Source: an uncultured Lachnospiraceae bacterium (lineage in GTDB: Bacteria; Bacillota; Clostridia; Lachnospirales; Lachnospiraceae). Taken from it: 38,241 nucleotides of DNA. Below, one piece after another: positions 34,628-38,241 of the stretch (position 1 is the first letter of the stretch; the number at the start of each line of letters is the position of its first letter). The stretch is taken from NCBI GenBank assembly GCA_902779505.1, contig CACZBZ010000012.1, positions 1 through 38,241 on the forward strand, written 5' to 3'. The position numbers and the translations under genes were made by a program. Under the pieces are notes generated by a model. It did no database searches. It was not told the origin of the DNA and saw only the letters and a list, made by a program, of their open reading frames with translations.

Positions 34628-35070
34628 GCCGCTAAATTATCGTTTACCTTTGTATTTAATTGTATTTTTTTATCCAATGCAGATAGTATACTTGCGATTT
34701 TTTGTTGGATCACAAAATCAGGAACATTAACCTCAATATTGTTAAGAATATTCTGCGTTAACAACGGTTGAGACGTTCCAATCTGACGTTCATTTAATCT
34801 AAGTCTTTTTAGTAGATAAAACAAATATTCTAAATCAGCACCATCTTTAGCCTGAACTATTATGGCATTATCAGACACCCAGCACTTTTCTCTTTCCAAA
34901 TATACGCTTCCACAATATACTCCGACACGTCCTATAATAATGCAATTTTCCATATTATAATCATCTGTGTAACCTAGAATTCCATTTCCACCATACACTG
35001 GATAATTGCCTTCATTCTTTGGTCTTTTTTTACCGTTTGAAAAATTAGCGTATTCCATTAAAATACTCAT
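34624..35070 (-). CDS. hsdS: hsdS 5'-half (TRD1 plus start of central helix), cassette 2 OFF
   Basis: 148 residues, about one third of an HsdS. TRD1 reads EYANFSNGKKRPKNEGNYPV then YGGNGILGYTDDYN, and the protein reaches IQQKIASILSALDKKIQLNTKV followed by NDNLAA and stop. The stop is created by repeat D (GCGGCTTAA), not by the hsdS sequence proper. GGGAG precedes the ATG by 9 bases. It lies directly downstream of hsdM and the frameshifted gene, the normal place for the expressed hsdS. A half-size HsdS can sometimes dimerise and give a palindromic target; otherwise this product is inactive until the cassette flips. Confidence 0.88.
   Translation of the reverse strand: MSILMEYANFSNGKKRPKNEGNYPVYGGNGILGYTDDYNMENCIIIGRVGVYCGSVYLEREKCWVSDNAIIVQAKDGADLEYLFYLLKRLRLNERQIGTSQPLLTQNILNNIEVNVPDFVIQQKIASILSALDKKIQLNTKVNDNLAA
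34625..34646 (-). repeat. Inversion repeat D (cassette 2, hsdS-head end)
   Basis: Reverse complement of repeat A over all 22 bases (30351-30372). On the minus strand it encodes NDNLAA-stop at the end of the hsdS head; on the plus strand it contains the stop codon of the 68-residue protein. Confidence 0.9.
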
Positions 35071-35076
35071 TTGGTT

Positions 35077-35507
35077 TTACTCCCTTACTTCAATAATAAA
35101 ATACGGACTCATACTACTTTTGGAAACTTCTGCCAACGGCCTTTGAGATGACGCCACAACACACTTGCTTAAACAACCTTTGCAGCAGGAACTATACTAT
35201 TAACTTTAAACCAAGTTTTGAACGCACTAGCATTATCGCGATAATACTCTGGAATACATTCCTTTTCAGGAATTTCATGCTGAATTTTATCCAAGCGTGC
35301 CCAGTATCTTCCCGTTTTTCCTCTATGGATTAACAAAATTTGCGGATTGTCACATTTCATAATTTCATCCATAACCTTATTGGACACAGCATTTTCCAGC
35401 TTTCCACACCAAACATATCCATATTCGTTTATTACAGCATTATGTGCGGCAATAGTTCCCTTCTCCGGTGCAAAATTATCCGCAAAACGTAGCGCTATCG
35501 TTTTCAT
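35077..35507 (-). pseudogene. Frameshifted gene between hsdM and hsdS (possible PUA/EVE-like protein)
   Basis: The intact frame gives 112 residues (MKTIALRFADNFAPEKGT ... ILLIHRGKTGRYWARLDKIQ ... FKTWFKVNSIVPAAKVV, stop at 35169). In another frame the DNA continues as GCLSKCVVASSQRPLAEVSK then SSMSPYFIIEVRE, stopping at 35077, 6 bases before the hsdS-head ATG and overlapping its ribosome site exactly as an operon gene should. One missing base near AAAGG (about 35175-35180) explains both, giving a 143-residue parent. The H-G-K ... YW ... TWF pattern loosely recalls PUA/EVE-like folds that sense modified bases, but this is a guess. It starts 8 bases after hsdM. Confidence 0.7.
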
Positions 35508-35515
35508 ATTTATTC

Positions 35516-37024
35516 CTATAGTTCAAATCCTATTGCTGTTAACTTTCTTTTTATCTCATCTTCCAATTCATGAGACTTTGCAAACATATCCGAAAGTTCT
35601 GATGTCAATCTTCCCATCTTCTCTTCAAATGGTTCTCCATCATCTTTCTGCTCTTTAATGCCAACATATCGTCCTGGTGTAAGAATATAATCCTGCTTTG
35701 CAATATCCTCTAAAGATGCTACTGCACAGAATCCCTTTTCATCTGCAAGTTCACCATTCTGAAATGCTTCAAAAGTATCAGCCAATTTCTGGATATCATC
35801 ATCCATAAAATCTCTATGCTTACGATCAACCATATGACCCATTTCACGAGCATCAATAAAGAGAGTTTTTCCTTTTTGTTTCTTTCCCTTGGTTATAAAC
35901 CAGAGCGTAACCGGGATCGTCACGCTATAGAACAACTGCGTTGGCATCGCAACAATGCCTTCTATCAAATCATCCTCAATGATTCTCTGACGAATGTCAC
36001 CTTCACCACTAGACTGTGTAGAAAGAGCTCCATTTGCAAGTACCAATCCGATTTTTCCGTTTGGTGCCAAGTGGTGAATCATGTGCTGAATCCATGCATA
36101 GTTGGCATTTCCTGCTGGTGGAATACCATATTTCCATCTCACATCATCAAGAAGTTTATCCTGATTCCATGGATGATAGTTAAATGGTGGATTTGCAAGA
36201 ATAAAGTCAGCCTTAAGTGTTGGATGCAAATCATTAGTAAAGGTATCTGCCTGATAAGGGCCAAAGTCTGCATCAATGCCACGAATAGCCATATTTATCT
36301 TTGCCATCTTCCAAGTATCTGCATTCGCTTCCTGTCCATATACAGAAATATGCCCCCTCTTTCCGGAATGCGCTTCGATAAATTTTGCACTTTGTACAAA
36401 CATACCGCCAGAACCACAACAGCAATCGTACACACGGCAATTATCAAACGGCTTCAATACAGAAACCAATGTCTTTACTACACTGGACGGGGTATAGAAT
36501 TCTCCTCCACCTACTCCTTCTTTTTCAGCAAACTGAGCAATACAATATTCGTAAGTTCTACCGAGGAGATCTTCACTTTCCTCTGCATCGCTCATATCAA
36601 TGTCATTGGTAAAGATATCTACCACATCACCGAGGACTCGCTTATCCAAATCTGGGCTGGCATAATTCTTAGGCAATACATTTTTTAAAGTCTTGTTTTC
36701 ATCTTCAATGGCGCGCATAGCATTATCAATAATTGTTCCTATTTCCGGTGTATGCGCTGCAGACGCAATGGTACTCCATCTTGCTGCTTCCGGAACGAAG
36801 AAAACATTCTCCATGGTATAAGCATCGCGATCATCTTCAAACCCATCGCCCTCATCTATTAGTTCCTGATATCTTCGATCAAATGCCGCAGAAATATAGC
36901 GCAAAAAAATCAATCCTATGATTACTTTTCTGTATTCTGCTGCAGGGATATGTCCCCAAAGAACACACGCTGCATCCCACAATTCTTTTTCGAAGCCGAT
37001 ATTTGCATTGGTCTTATCTGCCAT
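35516..37024 (-). CDS. hsdM: Type I restriction-modification DNA methyltransferase, M subunit
   Basis: 502 residues. SAM-binding motif I is DCCCGSGGMF (from D200) and catalytic motif IV is ANPPFNY (NPPF 278-281), as in N6-adenine methyltransferases. The N-terminal helical domain (LWDAACVLWGHIPAAEYRKV) and C-terminal LTPGRYVG are typical HsdM. With HsdS it methylates the host target and forms the restriction core with HsdR. The second residue of motif I is Cys rather than the more usual Pro, within family variation. Its stop overlaps the TAGGAA ribosome site of the next gene. GGAGG precedes the ATG. Confidence 0.96.
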   Translation of the reverse strand: MADKTNANIGFEKELWDAACVLWGHIPAAEYRKVIIGLIFLRYISAAFDRRYQELIDEGDGFEDDRDAYTMENVFFVPEAARWSTIASAAHTPEIGTIIDNAMRAIEDENKTLKNVLPKNYASPDLDKRVLGDVVDIFTNDIDMSDAEESEDLLGRTYEYCIAQFAEKEGVGGGEFYTPSSVVKTLVSVLKPFDNCRVYDCCCGSGGMFVQSAKFIEAHSGKRGHISVYGQEANADTWKMAKINMAIRGIDADFGPYQADTFTNDLHPTLKADFILANPPFNYHPWNQDKLLDDVRWKYGIPPAGNANYAWIQHMIHHLAPNGKIGLVLANGALSTQSSGEGDIRQRIIEDDLIEGIVAMPTQLFYSVTIPVTLWFITKGKKQKGKTLFIDAREMGHMVDRKHRDFMDDDIQKLADTFEAFQNGELADEKGFCAVASLEDIAKQDYILTPGRYVGIKEQKDDGEPFEEKMGRLTSELSDMFAKSHELEDEIKRKLTAIGFEL

Positions 37025-37055
37025 TTTTATTTCCTCCGTTTTTGCTGTAAATATT

Positions 37056-37071
37056 AGCCAGAAATCTGGCT
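37056..37071. promoter_or_regulatory. Palindrome between the HTH gene and hsdM
   Basis: AGCCAGAAATCTGGCT: 7-base arms around AA, in the 59-base gap ahead of hsdM. The short loop favours a protein-binding site over an RNA hairpin. Confidence 0.4.
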
Positions 37072-37083
37072 TCTATCATTTTA

Positions 37084-37269
37084 CTATTTTTCCCGTCCCA
37101 TTTTATGGACTCTTCTCGGATCTTCCGGCTTTTTTGCATTTTTAGGCACAAGCCATGTATTGGCTGCGAAGACAGCACCTTCAATCCTGCCTTCTCTGCA
37201 CAATGTTGTAACCCGGCGTCTTGATATATCCCATATTTTTGCAATTTCTGATGTAGATACATACTCCAT
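37084..37269 (-). CDS. Small helix-turn-helix protein leading the RM operon
   Basis: 61 residues: MEYVSTSEIAKIWDISRRRV then TTLCREGRIEGAVFAANTWL, an excisionase/MerR-like HTH followed by a winged strand and a basic tail. Such genes often precede hsdM in clostridia and may control the RM genes. GGAGG lies about 7 bases ahead of the ATG, and a near-consensus promoter with an internal dyad lies just upstream, pointing to autoregulation. hsdM starts 59 bases after its stop. A longer ORF in another frame covering the same bases lacks such a site. Confidence 0.82.
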   Translation of the reverse strand: MEYVSTSEIAKIWDISRRRVTTLCREGRIEGAVFAANTWLVPKNAKKPEDPRRVHKMGREK

Positions 37270-37307
37270 AACAAATCCTCCAAAAAGGTTGTAAAGTTGA
37301 CTATCCT

Positions 37308-37336
37308 AGTATATTCCTTCTGAGGAATAGTTTCAA
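37308..37336 (-). promoter_or_regulatory. Promoter of the RM operon with dyad operator in the spacer
   Basis: On the minus strand TTGAAA (37336-37331), 17 bases, TATACT (37313-37308). The spacer is filled by the palindrome TATTCCT-TCTG-AGGAATA (37312-37329), a natural place for a repressor to block RNA polymerase. Confidence 0.75.
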
Positions 37337-37345
37337 TAAAAAATA

Positions 37346-37429
37346 ATAGGAATGTAGACCTATTTACCACATTCCTATCGTTCCTTACGTTTGATACATC
37401 CTTACGTTTGATATGCATAACCTTTGATA
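37346..37429. repeat. Inverted and direct repeats upstream of the RM promoter
   Basis: ATAGGAATGT (37346-37355) and its complement (37369-37378) form a 10-bp stem sharing AGGAAT with the promoter dyad. Then CCTTACGTTTGATA occurs at 37383-37396 and 37400-37413 (period 17), with a partial third copy CCTTTGATA at 37421-37429. These look like binding sites for a regulator. No gene is seen in 37270-37519. Confidence 0.6.
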
Positions 37430-37519
37430 TACTAGCATATTTTTTGGAATTCTCTACCCTGGGGATCAAATGTGTTATACCAAAATGAAAGGCTTCTGTT
37501 AGGAAAACAAACGTTTTCT

Positions 37520-38074
37520 TCAGCCTGTGATAAACTCTTCAGTCAGCTTCATCACTTCATGGACGTATGAGGTGTCTCTTATGACATCCCCGCATTCAAG
37601 GGAGTGATTACAATCCGGATATGAATATATATCAATTCCTGCGGCCTTAGCATTCTTGATCAATGAAGGCACGTCCGACCATGGATCGCTCTCTCCGATA
37701 AAAGCTATGACCTTACCTGATGGATAGGCCAGAGTCGCTTCCACAGGGGTATACCATATCTGTGTGGCATCTATGCCCTGCTCTTTTGCAAAAGCTACCA
37801 TTACACAAGTGCCTATGCTCTTACCGATAAAGACAACATCGTCATAGGAATCGAAATCAAGATCCTTAAGCTGTTCCTTCGCTTGCTCATAAGCCATCTC
37901 TCCTGCTTTTTTCATCATAGCGGCATCACCCTGCACTTTGCGGGGAAGGTCGTGATATTCCACATGGATCAGCTCGTAGCCCAGACTCTTTACAAGTTTC
38001 GAAGAATAATAAAGCAGTGGTTTTTCTTTATGATATCCCATTCCGGGAAAGATCACTGCCAGGCCTTTTTTCAT
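37520..38074 (-). CDS. Small alpha/beta-hydrolase-fold protein
   Basis: 184 residues from the ATG at 38074, which has AGGAGA 6 bases upstream; an earlier in-frame start would run through that site. The fold is shown by VIFPGMGYHKEKPLLYYSS, the nucleophile elbow FIGKSIGT (G-K-S-I-G), the acidic region IGESDPWSD and the late His in PDCNHSLEC, so a Ser-Asp-His triad is plausible. No signal peptide. Probably a cytoplasmic esterase or thioesterase; the substrate is unknown. It is preceded by a strong terminator and lies just outside the defence island. Confidence 0.85.
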   Translation of the reverse strand: MKKGLAVIFPGMGYHKEKPLLYYSSKLVKSLGYELIHVEYHDLPRKVQGDAAMMKKAGEMAYEQAKEQLKDLDFDSYDDVVFIGKSIGTCVMVAFAKEQGIDATQIWYTPVEATLAYPSGKVIAFIGESDPWSDVPSLIKNAKAAGIDIYSYPDCNHSLECGDVIRDTSYVHEVMKLTEEFITG

Positions 38075-38096
38075 ATTTCTTCTCCTTTTTCTTTGC

Positions 38097-38130
38097 AAAA
38101 AAGGCTGTGAAAGAATATTTCACAGCCTTT
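38097..38130 (-). terminator. Strong intrinsic terminator of the upstream gene
   Basis: AAAGGCTGTGAAA (38100-38112) and TTTCACAGCCTTT (38118-38130) pair perfectly over 13 bases with a 5-base loop, followed on the minus strand by T6. It ends transcription of the gene stopping at 38145. Confidence 0.92.
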
Positions 38131-38144
38131 AATTATTAACAATA

Positions 38145-38241
38145 TCAGTCTTCTTTTGCATCAACAAGAAGAGACATAAGCTCGTTGCTTCTGAGTATGA
38201 ATCTTGACATCTCCTCTGCTTCAAGAGGTGCATGCTGGAGT
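38145..38241 (-). CDS. C-terminal end of a protein (partial, runs off window)
   Basis: The last 32 residues of an ORF entering from the right edge: LQHAPLEAEEMSRFILRSNE then LMSLLVDAKED and stop, followed 15 bases later by the strong terminator, which supports it as a real gene end. It is helical and charged; too little is present to name it. Confidence 0.55.
   Translation of the reverse strand, partial: LQHAPLEAEEMSRFILRSNELMSLLVDAKED

Noticed and set aside
34624-35070. Short hsdS head considered as a decayed pseudogene
   Set aside because: Its stop is created by the inversion repeat and the missing half exists intact nearby on the other strand, so it is a switched-off allele.
37383-37429. 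Direct repeats considered as plasmid iterons or a replication origin
   Set aside because: No replication initiator gene is present and the repeats sit directly before an RM operon promoter, so regulatory sites are more likely.
37014-37469. 151-residue minus-strand ORF covering the HTH gene in another frame
   Set aside because: It overlaps the promoter, the dyads and hsdM's start, has no ribosome site, and the 61-residue HTH gene explains the same bases well.
24386-37519. Island considered as an integrative element with attachment sites
   Set aside because: No tRNA gene, no matching direct repeats at the two edges, and no transfer or excision genes; the recombinase is better explained by the hsdS repeats.

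Overview
The window looks like chromosome of a low-GC, anaerobic Firmicute of the Lachnospiraceae (Butyrivibrio/Pseudobutyrivibrio-like). The evidence is the AGGAGG-type ribosome sites, the DUF5717/DUF5716 pair typical of that family, the anaerobic glycerol-3-phosphate dehydrogenase-type trio with a DUF1667 protein, a long single-chain PurL, and Gram-positive lipoprotein and terminator style. Taxonomy is inferred from gene content, not from a marker gene.

Layout. 1-3113 (minus): 5' part of purL, preceded by a TetR regulator and a small unknown protein. 3344-5590 (plus): an isolated 748-residue protein with an N-terminal cyclic-nucleotide-binding fold. 5591-6264: a gene-free stretch of 674 bases packed with structured elements, including a roughly 130-base three-way-junction hairpin, a classical terminator and further hairpins. 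6265-10778 (minus): VanZ-like and SEC-C proteins under their own promoter, then a small membrane protein and the flavoprotein/DUF1667 trio. 10851-14225: a two-GGDEF/EAL membrane signalling protein with good promoter and terminator. 14304-17275: a polar amino-acid ABC transporter with a HAD phosphatase. 17366-24232: a four-gene operon (DUF5717, Hsp70/actin-like DUF5716, TPR protein, membrane coiled-coil protein) with a strong promoter and no known function.

24383-37269 is a defence island, visibly AT-richer than its flanks. It is a type I restriction-modification locus (HTH gene, hsdM, hsdS, hsdR) that also carries a frameshifted gene between hsdM and hsdS, a DUF1016 nuclease, a tyrosine recombinase, an FRG protein, a GIY-YIG/DUF4357 protein and a HEPN protein. 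Four copies of a short repeat (core TAAACGATAATTTA) sit at the hsdS module junctions and make two inversion cassettes. One (30351-31043) is in the ON orientation and yields a 400-residue HsdS. The other (33769-34646) is in the OFF orientation, leaving a 148-residue hsdS head and a start-less hsdS tail on the opposite strand. The recombinase gene lies between the cassettes. If the second cassette flips, the sequence predicts a second full-length HsdS and one continuous co-directional operon from hsdM to the HEPN gene.

37520-38241 (minus): an alpha/beta hydrolase and the last codons of an upstream gene ending in a strong terminator.

Most worth following up: the two-cassette hsdS switch, which is sequence-explicit; the Hsp70-like four-gene operon, whose function is unknown; and the overlapping HEPN pair at a G6 run.
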